A stretch of 64,000 nt of DNA from Ferranicluibacter quercicola (GTDB taxonomy: Bacteria; Pseudomonadota; Alphaproteobacteria; Rhizobiales; Rhizobiaceae). How positions within the stretch are numbered: position 1 is the stretch's first letter; each line of letters opens with the position of its first letter. The notes beneath the pieces were generated by a model. It ran no database searches and was not told the origin of the DNA. It was given only the letters and a program-made list of their open reading frames with translations. This document shows, piece after piece, positions 1 through 8,821 of this stretch. The DNA is taken from assembly GCF_021168455.1 (NCBI RefSeq), contig NZ_JAJOZR010000009.1, forward strand, positions 62,001 through 126,000, in the 5' to 3' direction. The translations under genes were made by a program, and so were the position numbers.

Positions 1-8
1 AGGTGTGT

Positions 9-42
9 AAAAGAGCCGGACGCGACGCCCTGGTTCTTTTTT
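9..42. terminator. Hairpin terminator at left edge
   Basis: Positions 9-19 pair with 30-40 (11 base pairs, two of them G-T) around a 10-base loop. The stem has A-rich 5' and T-rich 3' flanks, so it could terminate transcription in either direction. It probably ends a gene lying left of the window, because the next supported gene starts at 148. Confidence 0.55.
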
Positions 43-147
43 CCGCTCTGGTGGAGAAAATCCTCCGCCTGCTTCTTATATCCACGCGAAATCATATCGA
101 TTGCCCGTTCCACCTGTGGACGGACATGCCAGCGGGATGGCCGTATC

Positions 148-609
148 ATGGATGACATCTACAACAGCCGCATTCTCGAATTTGCCGGAAACATTCCGCG
201 CAGCGGACGCCTCGATCCGGCGGATGCCGAGGCCTCCGCGCATTCCAAGCTTTGCGGATCCAAGGTCAAGGTAACCATCCGCATGGCCGATGGTCACATC
301 ACGGATTTTGCCCACGACGTCAAAGCCTGTGCGCTCGGGCAGGCGTCCTCCTCGATCATGGCGCGCAACATCGTCGGCGCGAGCGTGGAGGAGGTGCGGA
401 CGGCGCGCGAGGCGATGCTGGCCATGCTGAAGGCCGACGGCGAGGGGCCGGACGGCCGGTTTGCCGACATGCGCATCCTGCGCCCGGTCAAGGACTACAA
501 GGCCCGCCACGCCTCGACCATGCTCACCTTCGACGCCGTTGTGGATGCGATCGGACAGGTCGAGGCCGCCCGCTCGGAATCGCCGGCGCTTCAGAAGGCG
601 AATGTCTGA
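148..609 (+). CDS. IscU/NifU-like iron-sulfur scaffold family protein
   Basis: The 153-residue protein has the fold signature of the IscU/SufU/NifU N-terminal scaffold family, which assembles and hands over Fe-S clusters in the cytoplasm. Two of the three classical ligand cysteines are visible: C36 in KLCGS and C61 in KACALGQASSS. Where the third is expected there is RHAST with H121, so cluster binding may be altered. The start at 148 is the first ATG of the frame. It is followed two bases after its stop by yidD and then thrS, probably one transcription unit. The family assignment is fairly firm; true scaffold activity is inference. Confidence 0.8.
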   Translation: MDDIYNSRILEFAGNIPRSGRLDPADAEASAHSKLCGSKVKVTIRMADGHITDFAHDVKACALGQASSSIMARNIVGASVEEVRTAREAMLAMLKADGEGPDGRFADMRILRPVKDYKARHASTMLTFDAVVDAIGQVEAARSESPALQKANV

Positions 610-611
610 CG

Positions 612-965
612 ATGTGCGACGGCAAGGCCGAATGCCGCCACGAGGCCGGAAAGCCGAGCCCCTATCGCGGCCGCAACTGGCGGGGACCGTTCCGACGAAC
701 GCCGGGGCGCCTTGCCGGCATGGCGCTGATCCGCCTTTACCAGCTGACGCTGTCGAGCTTCATCGGTCATGGCTGCCGCCACATCCCGACCTGCTCGGAA
801 TATGGCTATGAGGCGATCGCCCGCCACGGCCTCTGGCCCGGCGGCTGGATGACGCTCTACCGGATCGCCCGTTGCGGCCCCGGCGGCAAGGGCGGGCTCG
901 ATCCGGTGCCGCCGCATCTGGCCGGCAGGCTTCGCTGGCTGGCGCCCTGGCGTCGCCCTTCCTGA
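612..965 (+). CDS. yidD: Membrane protein insertion efficiency factor YidD
   Basis: This 117-residue basic protein carries the YidD signature: a hydrophobic/amphipathic stretch (ALIRLYQLTLS), then CRHIPTCSEYG with the invariant cysteines, then a Gly-rich region and the conserved DPVP near the C-terminus. YidD is a peripheral inner-membrane protein that assists YidC/Sec in membrane protein insertion. In many bacteria yidD sits between rnpA and yidC; here it lies directly behind an Fe-S scaffold-like gene. The ATG at 612 starts just after the upstream stop; the internal methionine of MALIRLYQ is an alternative start closer to the usual family length. Confidence 0.88.
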   Translation: MCDGKAECRHEAGKPSPYRGRNWRGPFRRTPGRLAGMALIRLYQLTLSSFIGHGCRHIPTCSEYGYEAIARHGLWPGGWMTLYRIARCGPGGKGGLDPVPPHLAGRLRWLAPWRRPS

Positions 966-1033
966 CGTTTGCGGCCATTCCGACCTCTTTCCACATCCGG
1001 CAAATGCCTTTATACCGCGCGCGTTCATATAGA

Positions 1034-1069
1034 AGACCGGGTGCATCCGCGTGCCGCCGAACCCGGTCT
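1034..1069 (+). promoter_or_regulatory. Inverted repeat in the thrS leader
   Basis: Nine bases at 1034-1042 are perfectly complementary to 1061-1069, with an 18-base loop, 55 bases before the thrS start. There is no T-run after it, so it is not a simple terminator. It may be a leader hairpin or a protein-binding site; thrS is autoregulated through leader RNA in enterobacteria, but nothing here proves that mechanism. Confidence 0.35.
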
Positions 1070-1124
1070 CATTCATCGCATTCCCCACCCGCATTCGTTG
1101 GCGGGACTGGATAGGAGAAACAGC

Positions 1125-3116
1125 ATGTCAGTTGCCGTTACATTTCCCGATGGCTCCATCCGCGAATTCGCGCCCGGCACGACCGGCCGGGAGGTCGCCG
1201 AGTCGATTTCCAAGTCGCTGGCCAAGAAGGCCGTCGCCATCGCGCTCGACGGCGCACTGCGCGACCTGTCCGATCCGGTCGAGAACGGCCGCCTCGAGAT
1301 CGTCACCCGCGACGACCCGCGCGCGCTGGAGCTGATCCGTCACGATGCCGCCCACGTTATGGCCGAAGCCGTGCAGGAGCTTTGGCCCGGCACGCAGGTG
1401 ACGATCGGACCGGTCATCGAGAACGGCTTCTATTACGACTTCGCGAAGGCCGAGCCTTTCACGCCCGACGATCTGCCGAAGATCGAAAAGCGTATGAAGG
1501 AGATCATCCAGCGCAACCGGCCCTTCACCAAGGAAGTCTGGCCGCGCGACAAGGCCCGTCAGGTCTTCGCCGACAAGGGCGAAGCCTACAAGGTCGAGCT
1601 GGTCGATGCGATCGCCGAGGGGCAGGACCTCAAGATCTACTATCAGGGCGACTGGTTCGACCTCTGCCGCGGGCCGCATATGGCGTCCACGGGCCAGATC
1701 GGCACGGCCTTCAAGCTGATGAAGGTGGCCGGCGCCTACTGGCGCGGCGACAGCAACAATCCGATGCTGACCCGCATCTACGGTACGGCCTGGCACACAC
1801 AGGAAGACCTCGACCACTATCTGAACGTTCTCGCCGAAGCCGAGAAGCGCGACCACCGCAAGCTCGGCCGCGAAATGGACCTGTTCCATTTCCAGGAAGA
1901 GGGACCGGGCGTCGTCTTCTGGCATGGCAAGGGCTGGCGCATCTTCCAGACCCTCGTCGCCTATATGCGCCGTCGTCTCGCCGGCACCTACCAGGAGGTC
2001 AACGCCCCGCAGGTGCTGGACAAGTCGCTGTGGGAAACCTCGGGCCACTGGGGCTGGTATCGCGACAACATGTTCAAGGTGACGGTCGCCGGCGACGATA
2101 CGGATGACGATCGCGTCTTCGCGCTGAAGCCGATGAACTGCCCGGGCCACGTGCAGATCTTCAAGCATGGCCTGAAGTCCTACCGCGAACTGCCGATCCG
2201 CCTCGCCGAATTCGGCAACGTCCACCGCTACGAGCCGTCCGGCGCGCTGCACGGGCTGATGCGCGTGCGCGGCTTCACGCAGGACGACGCCCATGTCTTC
2301 TGCACCGACGAGCAGATGGCCGCCGAATGCCTGCGCATCAACGACCTGATCCTCTCGGTGTACGAGGATTTCGGCTTCGACGAGGTCGTGGTCAAGCTTT
2401 CCACGCGCCCGGAAAAGCGCGTCGGTTCCGACGAACTCTGGGATCGCGCCGAAAGCGTGATGATGGATGTGCTGAAGACCATCGAGGCGCAGTCGGAAGG
2501 CCGCATCAAGACCGGCATCCTGCCGGGCGAGGGCGCGTTCTACGGCCCGAAGTTCGAATACACGCTGAAGGACGCCATCGGCCGCGAATGGCAGTGCGGC
2601 ACGACGCAGGTCGATTTCAACCTGCCGGAACGCTTCGGCGCCTTCTACATCGACAGCAACTCGGAGAAGACGAAACCCGTCATGATCCACCGCGCCATCT
2701 GTGGCTCGATGGAGCGGTTCCTCGGCATTCTCATCGAGAACTTCGCCGGCCATATGCCGCTGTGGGTTTCGCCGCTGCAGATCGTCGTTGCCACCATCAC
2801 GTCGGAGGCCGATGCCTATGGCGAGGAAGTGGCCGAGCTCCTGCGCGAGGCGGGCCTCACGGTGGAGACCGACTTCCGCAACGAGAAGATCAACTACAAG
2901 GTCCGCGAACACTCGGTGACCAAGGTGCCGGTCATTATCGTCTGCGGCAAGCGCGAAGCTGAAGAGCGCACGGTGAACATCCGCCGCCTCGGCAGCCAGG
3001 CCCAGACGCCGATGACGCTCGATGAGGCGATCGCAAGCCTCGTGGACGAAGCGACGCCGCCGGACCTTCGCCGCAAGGCGGAGGCCAGGAAGGCCCGCGC
3101 CGCCGCCGCGGTCTGA
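1125..3116 (+). CDS. thrS: Threonine-tRNA ligase
   Basis: Threonyl-tRNA synthetase of 663 residues, close to the usual ~640-660. It charges tRNA-Thr in the cytoplasm. The order is an N-terminal TGS domain (about residues 1-63), the editing domain, the class II catalytic core with the MNCPGH zinc-site cysteine region and motif 2 around FGNVHRYEPSGALHGLMRVR, and the C-terminal anticodon-binding domain. The start is ATG 1125 with an AGGAG ribosome site at 1113-1117; the frame is open further upstream but that part is not protein-like. A clear terminator follows. Confidence 0.97.
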   Translation: MSVAVTFPDGSIREFAPGTTGREVAESISKSLAKKAVAIALDGALRDLSDPVENGRLEIVTRDDPRALELIRHDAAHVMAEAVQELWPGTQVTIGPVIENGFYYDFAKAEPFTPDDLPKIEKRMKEIIQRNRPFTKEVWPRDKARQVFADKGEAYKVELVDAIAEGQDLKIYYQGDWFDLCRGPHMASTGQIGTAFKLMKVAGAYWRGDSNNPMLTRIYGTAWHTQEDLDHYLNVLAEAEKRDHRKLGREMDLFHFQEEGPGVVFWHGKGWRIFQTLVAYMRRRLAGTYQEVNAPQVLDKSLWETSGHWGWYRDNMFKVTVAGDDTDDDRVFALKPMNCPGHVQIFKHGLKSYRELPIRLAEFGNVHRYEPSGALHGLMRVRGFTQDDAHVFCTDEQMAAECLRINDLILSVYEDFGFDEVVVKLSTRPEKRVGSDELWDRAESVMMDVLKTIEAQSEGRIKTGILPGEGAFYGPKFEYTLKDAIGREWQCGTTQVDFNLPERFGAFYIDSNSEKTKPVMIHRAICGSMERFLGILIENFAGHMPLWVSPLQIVVATITSEADAYGEEVAELLREAGLTVETDFRNEKINYKVREHSVTKVPVIIVCGKREAEERTVNIRRLGSQAQTPMTLDEAIASLVDEATPPDLRRKAEARKARAAAAV

Positions 3117-3139
3117 GCGTCTCGACGGACACTGAACGG

Positions 3140-3167
3140 AAAGCCGGGCCTCAAGGTCCGGCTTTTC
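3140..3167 (+). terminator. Rho-independent terminator after thrS
   Basis: An 11-bp stem (3140-3150 with 3155-3165, one G-T pair) closes a TCAA tetraloop and runs into TTTTCTC. It lies 24 bases after the thrS stop and between convergent genes. Confidence 0.85.
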
Positions 3168-3209
3168 TCATTCGGCGAAGGGGAAATGTCCGGTTCGCCC
3201 GCGCTCGGC

Positions 3210-4265
3210 TCAATCCTGAGCGTTGGCGGGCGCGGCAGCGGCGGACTCGGCGCCCGGTTGCGCCGCCGTGTTCGACAGCAGCACCTCGACATCGGCATTC
3301 ACGCCTGCCGTCACGGTGAAATCGCGCTGGTAGATCTTCTCGTTGTTGCGCGCCACGGCGCTGTAGTCGCCTTCGGCGAGGACGAGCGTGGGGAAGGCCC
3401 CCACGCTTTCGCTGACCACGTCGCCGGATGCCGTGAGAATCGACCAGGCGGTGTCGGCGATGGCCTCGCCGCCCGGCTCGGCCACCAGTTTCAAGGTCAG
3501 TTTTGCCGCCCGGTGCTGGATCGTCGCTTCGGTGAGCTTGCCGGCTTCGACCTGGATATCGGCCCGGATGACCGCATTGACGGACCCGTAGTTCGACACG
3601 ACGTGGTAGGTGCCGGTGTTCAGGCGCACGACGGTGTTGGGTTTCACGTCCGCAACCACAAGCGCCCGCTCGCCGTCTTCCTTCACGTCGGAGGAGAAGA
3701 TCGAGAAGGACAGCTCGCCCTGGGGGATTCGCACGTCGGCGCCGGAGACGGCGTTGAGCGTGACGCCGCCCGCGTCGAGCACCAGCACCTGGCGCTCGAA
3801 GGTTCCGGTGTCCGCGACGCGGATCTTGCGCGTGGCGCCCGCACGTCCGAAGGCGACGTTGACGAAATACTCGCCCGGCACCAGCTGGAACGCGGCCGAG
3901 CCGCCCTGCGACGTCGCCACCAGCGGCAGCTTGCCGTCGGAGCCGGGGATCGGGCTGAACACGCGCCACGTCAAGCCCTGCTCCACGGCGCCGCCCTTGT
4001 CCTTCAAAAGCGCCTCCAGCCGCACGTCGTGGGTGGTCGGTCCATGCGCGGCCTCGCTCGGAATGACCGGGCTGAAACTGTTCAGCTTGGGCATCTTCGG
4101 CGGCGCAGAGATCGACGGAAAGCTCTTGAATGGATCGTCCTGCGCCGCCTGCGCCCATGCCTTGCCGCCCGGGCCGCCCGCCATGCCGAAGACGATCAGG
4201 GCAGCAAGCGTTACGCCCGGACGCGGATGCAGGGGCAGACGGATAAGAAGAGCCGGGTGACGCAT
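3210..4265 (-). CDS. Exported hypothetical protein, beta-rich
   Basis: A 351-residue protein beginning with a basic/hydrophobic signal peptide and a likely cleavage after KAWAQA (about residue 39). I recognise no catalytic motif. The mature part is rich in Val, Thr and Gly with alternating hydrophobic residues and repeated phrases of the type 'V..GTY/EGDY..V', suggesting tandem beta-sandwich domains in a periplasmic protein. The start at 4265 is chosen because it directly precedes the signal peptide; the open frame extends 30 codons further upstream. It is convergent with thrS. Function unknown. Confidence 0.75.
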   Translation of the reverse strand: MRHPALLIRLPLHPRPGVTLAALIVFGMAGGPGGKAWAQAAQDDPFKSFPSISAPPKMPKLNSFSPVIPSEAAHGPTTHDVRLEALLKDKGGAVEQGLTWRVFSPIPGSDGKLPLVATSQGGSAAFQLVPGEYFVNVAFGRAGATRKIRVADTGTFERQVLVLDAGGVTLNAVSGADVRIPQGELSFSIFSSDVKEDGERALVVADVKPNTVVRLNTGTYHVVSNYGSVNAVIRADIQVEAGKLTEATIQHRAAKLTLKLVAEPGGEAIADTAWSILTASGDVVSESVGAFPTLVLAEGDYSAVARNNEKIYQRDFTVTAGVNADVEVLLSNTAAQPGAESAAAAPANAQD

Positions 4266-4548
4266 GATACGGTTGACTTCCTGACGAGGTGGCTCCACTT
4301 GAGACGCCGGTATGGCGAATTCGTGGCTACCGGCAATGGACCTCTCCTGCGGCAACCTACTGCATAATGTGCAGGACCGGTACAGGGTTGCGCAAGGTTA
4401 AAGCATTTCCGTTGTGCATATCGGTCTGCGGCGCCACGCCCCGGCATTCGTGCCGAGCCATTCCGGCCGGCGGACGACGTCGGCAGACGACGATATTCCG
4501 GCACGCGACGGCATCCGTCGCAGGGCCGCTTCCGTGAAAGTGACCGAT

Positions 4549-5133
4549 ATGACGACGGCTCCCGGCCTCAAGGACTACCTCGCAACGCGCCGCTCCATCC
4601 CCGCCTTCCAGATGTGCGAACCCGGCCCCGGGCAGGCGGAGATCGAGGAGATGCTGACGCTCGCCTCGCGCGTTCCCGACCATGGCAAGCTCGCGCCCTG
4701 GCGCTTCATCGTCTATCGCGGCAACGAGCGCGCCCGCATCAGCGCGGAACTCGCGCGGCTTGCGCTGGAAGCCAAGCCCGATCTCTCCGAGGAGATGATC
4801 AAGGTCGAGAACACGCGGCTGACCCGCGCGCCGGTCGTCATCGCCGTCGTCAGCACGGCCGCGCCGCATGCCAAGGTGCCGGAATGGGAACAGATCATGT
4901 CGGCCGGTGCCGTCTGCCTCAACCTGCTGATGGCCGCCAATGCGCTCGGCTTCTGCTCGAACTGGCTGAGCGAGTGGTTCGCGTTCGATCAGCGCGCCTT
5001 TCCTGTTCTCGGCATTCGGGACAATGAGAAGGTCGCGGGCTTCATCCATATCGGCTCGCCGCAGGTGCCGCCGACGGAGCGTCCGCGTCCGGCGCTTTCC
5101 GACATCGTCACCTGGGTCGGCCGCCACGCATAA
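4549..5133 (+). CDS. Nitroreductase family protein (YdjA-like)
   Basis: A 194-residue FMN-dependent nitroreductase-fold protein. The N-terminal LATRRSIPAF matches the family's 'xxRRSxR' phosphate-binding region, and ASRVPDHGKLAPWRF is the typical YdjA/YfkO-type substrate and FMN segment. Members reduce nitro compounds, quinones or flavins using NAD(P)H. ATG 4549 fits the usual family start; a GTG at 4534 is an alternative. The next gene, a flavin-binding oxidoreductase, starts 11 bases after the stop, so the two are probably co-transcribed. The physiological substrate is unknown. Confidence 0.88.
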   Translation: MTTAPGLKDYLATRRSIPAFQMCEPGPGQAEIEEMLTLASRVPDHGKLAPWRFIVYRGNERARISAELARLALEAKPDLSEEMIKVENTRLTRAPVVIAVVSTAAPHAKVPEWEQIMSAGAVCLNLLMAANALGFCSNWLSEWFAFDQRAFPVLGIRDNEKVAGFIHIGSPQVPPTERPRPALSDIVTWVGRHA

Positions 5134-5143
5134 GGGACTTCCG

Positions 5144-5746
5144 ATGTTCTACAGCACCGACACCAACGCCCACGGCCTGCCGCACGACCCGTTCAAGGCC
5201 ATCGTCTCGCCGCGGCCGATCGGCTGGATCGGCACGCGGGCGAAGGATGGCAGCCTCAATCTCGCGCCCTACTCCTTCTTCAACGCCATCTGCGATGTGC
5301 CGAAGATGGTGATGTTCTCCTCTTCGGGATGGAAGGACACGGTCCGCAACATCGAGGACACCGGCGTCTTCACCGCCAGCTTCGTCAGCCGCGATCTCGT
5401 CGATCCCATGAACCGCTCCTCGGCCCCCTTGCCGCACGGGGAGAGCGAATTCGCCGCCGCCGGCTTGACGCCGGTCGATGGAAACCTCGCCGAGGCACCG
5501 TTCGTCGGGGAGGCCTATGCCGCGCTCGAGTGCCGGATGACGGAGATGTTCCGGCCGAAGACGCTCTCCGGCGAGCCGGCCGAAAACCATGTGGTCATCG
5601 GGCAGGTGGTCGGCATCCATATCCGCGACGACGCCCTGCGAGACGGGCGTTTCGATATGGCGAAGGTGCGCCCCGTCGGCCGGCTCGGCTATATGGATTA
5701 TGCCGACGCCGGCGATGTGTTCGAGCTCATTCGACCGACGCGCTGA
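5144..5746 (+). CDS. Flavin reductase-like domain protein
   Basis: A 200-residue protein of the flavin reductase-like / FMN-binding split-barrel family. Evidence is the N-terminal DPFKAIVSPRPIGWIGT, the LNLAPYSFFN motif and VMFSSSGWKDT, all typical of this COG1853 family. Such proteins bind FMN and act as NAD(P)H:flavin oxidoreductases or related oxygenase partners. It starts 11 bases after the nitroreductase gene with GGGACTT upstream, consistent with a two-gene redox operon. Substrate unknown. Confidence 0.88.
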   Translation: MFYSTDTNAHGLPHDPFKAIVSPRPIGWIGTRAKDGSLNLAPYSFFNAICDVPKMVMFSSSGWKDTVRNIEDTGVFTASFVSRDLVDPMNRSSAPLPHGESEFAAAGLTPVDGNLAEAPFVGEAYAALECRMTEMFRPKTLSGEPAENHVVIGQVVGIHIRDDALRDGRFDMAKVRPVGRLGYMDYADAGDVFELIRPTR

Positions 5747-5774
5747 CCGGCACTGTCGGTCTGCTCCGTGGATG

Positions 5775-6437
5775 TCAGTCTAAACCGCTGACATCCCGAA
5801 GCGCGATCCATTGCGCGGACGTCTGCACCAGCACGTTCCGAAACCCGTTTTCGCGCGCGGCTTGGCGCAGGCGCTTCAGCACATCCTCATTTGTTTCGCG
5901 CGACGGCAGGGACCAGAAGCAGGGCACGCCGGCGTCCGCAGCCTGGAGCACAATGGCGCCACGCGCCATGATGATGGCTGGAGAGATGGACCGTGCGGCC
6001 TCCGCCGGCAGTCCGAGCGCCGCGGCCAGCGCGTCCTCGTCCAGCACCAGCGCGATCAGCCGCTCCGACGCGCCGGACAGGCGTTCGCCGCCGAGGAAGC
6101 TGACCGGGGAACCACCGAGAGCGGCGATGATCGCGAAGCTGCCTTCCGCACGTTCCCCTTCCGCCTCGATCACGCCCAGCGCGACGGCGGCTGCCTGCAG
6201 ATCGGCGCGCCCCCGACAGTCTTGCAGCAGGACGCCGTGCGGGCGGACGGCCTCGAACACGGCGACGGCATCGTCACGTTCGAGCGCATCGAGGCTGATC
6301 TCGAGGAGCAGACGCTGCGGCCGCGATGTCGGGACAGGGTCGCCCGGACGGATCACGACGGCGAAGGCTGCTGGCGGCGGCGTATCGCCCGGGGCCAGTC
6401 GCACGATCGGACCGGTTTCGCTGGCGTTAATCGACAT
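5775..6437 (-). CDS. Hypothetical protein, weakly aldolase-like
   Basis: A 220-residue cytoplasmic protein without signal peptide or membrane segment. The pattern RLLLEISLDAL followed by AVRPHGVLLQDCRGRADLQ and a later ALVLDEDALAAALGLP faintly recalls the HpcH/HpaI/CitE aldolase barrel, but I cannot place the metal-binding Glu/Asp pair with confidence. It is divergent from the DUF2336 gene, with about 75 bases between the two starts, so both may share a regulatory region. No firm function. Confidence 0.6.
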   Translation of the reverse strand: MSINASETGPIVRLAPGDTPPPAAFAVVIRPGDPVPTSRPQRLLLEISLDALERDDAVAVFEAVRPHGVLLQDCRGRADLQAAAVALGVIEAEGERAEGSFAIIAALGGSPVSFLGGERLSGASERLIALVLDEDALAAALGLPAEAARSISPAIIMARGAIVLQAADAGVPCFWSLPSRETNEDVLKRLRQAARENGFRNVLVQTSAQWIALRDVSGLD

Positions 6438-6512
6438 GGTGAACCAATCTTAAACGTTTCGTCTCTAACGTGACGACATCAGCATCTGTCCGGTTTGCGT
6501 AGTGGGGCGTCG

Positions 6513-7640
6513 GTGATCATACAAGCATTTCTTCGCTGGGTCGAAACCGCCAAGGCAACGGACCGCGCCCGCGCAGCCAGCGCCCTGGCGCGCGCCTATT
6601 GTGCGAAGGATGGCGACCGGATCGACCGGCATGCCGCCGACATGGCGATGACCTTTCTCCTGGACGATCCCTCGCCGAAGGTGCGTCTGGCGCTTGCCGA
6701 AGCGCTGGCCTCGACCCCGCAGGCCCCGCGTCCGATCATCCTGTCGCTGGCCGAAGACCAGCCGGAGATCGCCTTTGCCGTCGCCACCCGCTCCCCGGTT
6801 CTCTCCGACGACGACCTGGTCGATCTCGCCGCGCGCGGCACGCCCGAACTGCGCGCCTTCATTGCCTCCCGCCGAACGGTGTCCCGCACGGTTGCGGCCG
6901 CCATCAGCGAAATCGGCGGCGTGCCGGAGGTCGTGATCCTCCTCGAAAATGCCTCGGCCGATCTCTCGCGCCGAACGCTGAAACGGCTTGCGGATCGTCA
7001 TGGCGACGTCTGCGTCGTGCGCAACATGCTTCTGGAGCGCGAGGATCTGCCGGCGGATGCCCGGCAGGTTCTGGTCGAGCATGTCGGCACAGCGCTCAAC
7101 GGCACCGCCTTCCTGCAAGCCGTGATCGGCACCGAACGCCTGCAACGCGTGGCCCGTCAGGCCTGCGAAACCGCCGTCGTCGATATGGCCGGCGAGGTCG
7201 CGGACGTGGACATCAAGGCGCTGATCGGCGAGCTGCGCACCACCGGACGCCTGACGCCTGCACTGCTGGTCAACGCGCTCTGCCACGGCCGCATCGACTT
7301 CTTCGCCGCAGCCATCGTGGAACTCACCCATGTCGGAGAAAAGCGGGTGCGCTCCATTCTTTCGGATGGTCGCACGCAAGCGCTTCAGGCCCTGTTCGAA
7401 TCGGGTGGCCTCGGCCGCGAGATCGGCGCGCTTTTTGCGGAAGCCATCCTGATCTGGCGGCGGGAGCGGCGGCAGGGCAGCCATCTTCCGGCCGCGTCCA
7501 TCGCCGCCGTCCTCGTCCACCGCCTCCGCCAGACGGCGGACAGCTCCGGCCTGTCGGAATGTGTGGAAAAGCTCGCCATCGCCGAGCAGCGGCGCTTCGC
7601 CCGAGACTACGCCCAACTGGCGGCGCGACAGGCGGCCTGA
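6513..7640 (+). CDS. DUF2336 domain-containing protein
   Basis: A 375-residue all-helical protein resembling the alphaproteobacterial DUF2336 family. HEAT-like helical repeats are visible in the first half (the DDPSPKVRLALAEALAS segment is typical), followed by a long helical C-terminal half. No enzymatic motif, signal peptide or membrane span. The GTG at 6513 with GGGG upstream is the preferred start; a TTG at 6495 is also possible. It is divergent from the preceding gene. Function unknown; HEAT-like architecture suggests a protein-interaction scaffold. Confidence 0.72.
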   Translation: MIIQAFLRWVETAKATDRARAASALARAYCAKDGDRIDRHAADMAMTFLLDDPSPKVRLALAEALASTPQAPRPIILSLAEDQPEIAFAVATRSPVLSDDDLVDLAARGTPELRAFIASRRTVSRTVAAAISEIGGVPEVVILLENASADLSRRTLKRLADRHGDVCVVRNMLLEREDLPADARQVLVEHVGTALNGTAFLQAVIGTERLQRVARQACETAVVDMAGEVADVDIKALIGELRTTGRLTPALLVNALCHGRIDFFAAAIVELTHVGEKRVRSILSDGRTQALQALFESGGLGREIGALFAEAILIWRRERRQGSHLPAASIAAVLVHRLRQTADSSGLSECVEKLAIAEQRRFARDYAQLAARQAA

Positions 7641-7786
7641 CCCACGCAAACGACATCCCATGGCCTTCGCCATGCTCTCCGCCGACGGGCTTTTGTCCGG
7701 CAAAGAATTCCGATTGCCGGCAGGATACTGTAAGGCAGGGATCACGCCGGAAACGGCGGAGATCATGGCATGCCAAGGAGAAGCTT

Positions 7787-8809
7787 ATGTCCGAAACGAA
7801 TCGGCGCGTCGTCGTCACCGGTGCGGGTGGGTTTCTCGGTCGCCACCTGACGCTCTCCCTCCTGCAACAGGACTTTTCTGTCCGTGGGACATTTCGTTCG
7901 GCCGTTCGCGGCAAGCAGGCGAAAATGGCTCTCGAGGAGCGGCAGGGGCAGCCCGCCGGAAAGCTTACCATCGCCCTTGCGGATCTCGAATCGGATGAGG
8001 GCTGGCCGGAGGCCCTGAAGGGCGCCGATGCCCTGTTCCACACGGCCTCGCCCTTTCCGGCCAAGACACCGGACGATCCGCAGGACGTCATCCGCCCGGC
8101 CGTCGAAGGCACGCGGCGCGTGCTGCGCGCAGCAGCCGACGCCGGCATTCGCCGCGTCGTGCTGACCTCGTCGATCGCCGCCGTCATGTATGGCGATGGT
8201 GTGCCACCCTATGACGAGCGAAACTGGACGGATGCGGACGGCACGTTCGCCACCACCTACTACGCGTCGAAGACGCTGGCCGAACGTGCCGCCTGGGCCG
8301 AGGCGGAAACCCTGGGTCTCGACCTGACGGTCCTCTGCCCGGGCATGATTCTCGGCCCGATGATCGGAAAGACCGCTGCGACCTCGGTCGGCATCGTGCG
8401 CAATCTGCTGAACGGCCGCTATCCCGCCATGCCCAAGTTCACCGTGCCCGTCGTCGATGTCCGGGATGTGGCGGCGGCCCATGTTCTGGCGCTGCGAACA
8501 GAGGCATCGATCGGCGAGCGGATCATCCTTGCCGGCCAGTCGCTCAGCGTCGTGGAGATCGTCGCCATCCTGCGCGATGCGTTTCCCGAGCGAGCGGGCA
8601 AGTTGCCGGGCATGACCGTTCCGAACTGGACGGCCAGAGCCGCGGCCTCCATGCATCCCGGTCTCGCGATGATCGTCAAGGAACTCGGACGCGATAACCG
8701 CGTGACCAGCGAGAAGGCACGACGGCTTCTCGGCTGGACGTCCCGCCCGGAACGCGAGGCCGTCGCGGCGACCGCCGAGAGCCTGATCACGGCCGGCCTG
8801 ATCGTCTGA
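7787..8809 (+). CDS. NAD-dependent epimerase/dihydroflavonol-reductase-like extended SDR
   Basis: A 340-residue extended short-chain dehydrogenase. The N-terminal VVVTGAGGFLGRH is the GxxGxxG Rossmann motif; the catalytic YYASK (YxxxK) is preceded by the conserved VLTSSIAAV serine segment. The layout most resembles the dihydroflavonol-4-reductase/aldehyde-reductase branch, which reduces ketones or aldehydes with NADPH, rather than nucleotide-sugar epimerases. An AAGGAG ribosome site lies 7 bases before ATG 7787. No obvious operon partner; substrate unknown. Confidence 0.85.
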   Translation: MSETNRRVVVTGAGGFLGRHLTLSLLQQDFSVRGTFRSAVRGKQAKMALEERQGQPAGKLTIALADLESDEGWPEALKGADALFHTASPFPAKTPDDPQDVIRPAVEGTRRVLRAAADAGIRRVVLTSSIAAVMYGDGVPPYDERNWTDADGTFATTYYASKTLAERAAWAEAETLGLDLTVLCPGMILGPMIGKTAATSVGIVRNLLNGRYPAMPKFTVPVVDVRDVAAAHVLALRTEASIGERIILAGQSLSVVEIVAILRDAFPERAGKLPGMTVPNWTARAAASMHPGLAMIVKELGRDNRVTSEKARRLLGWTSRPEREAVAATAESLITAGLIV

Positions 8810-8821
8810 CGGAAGGTCGTA

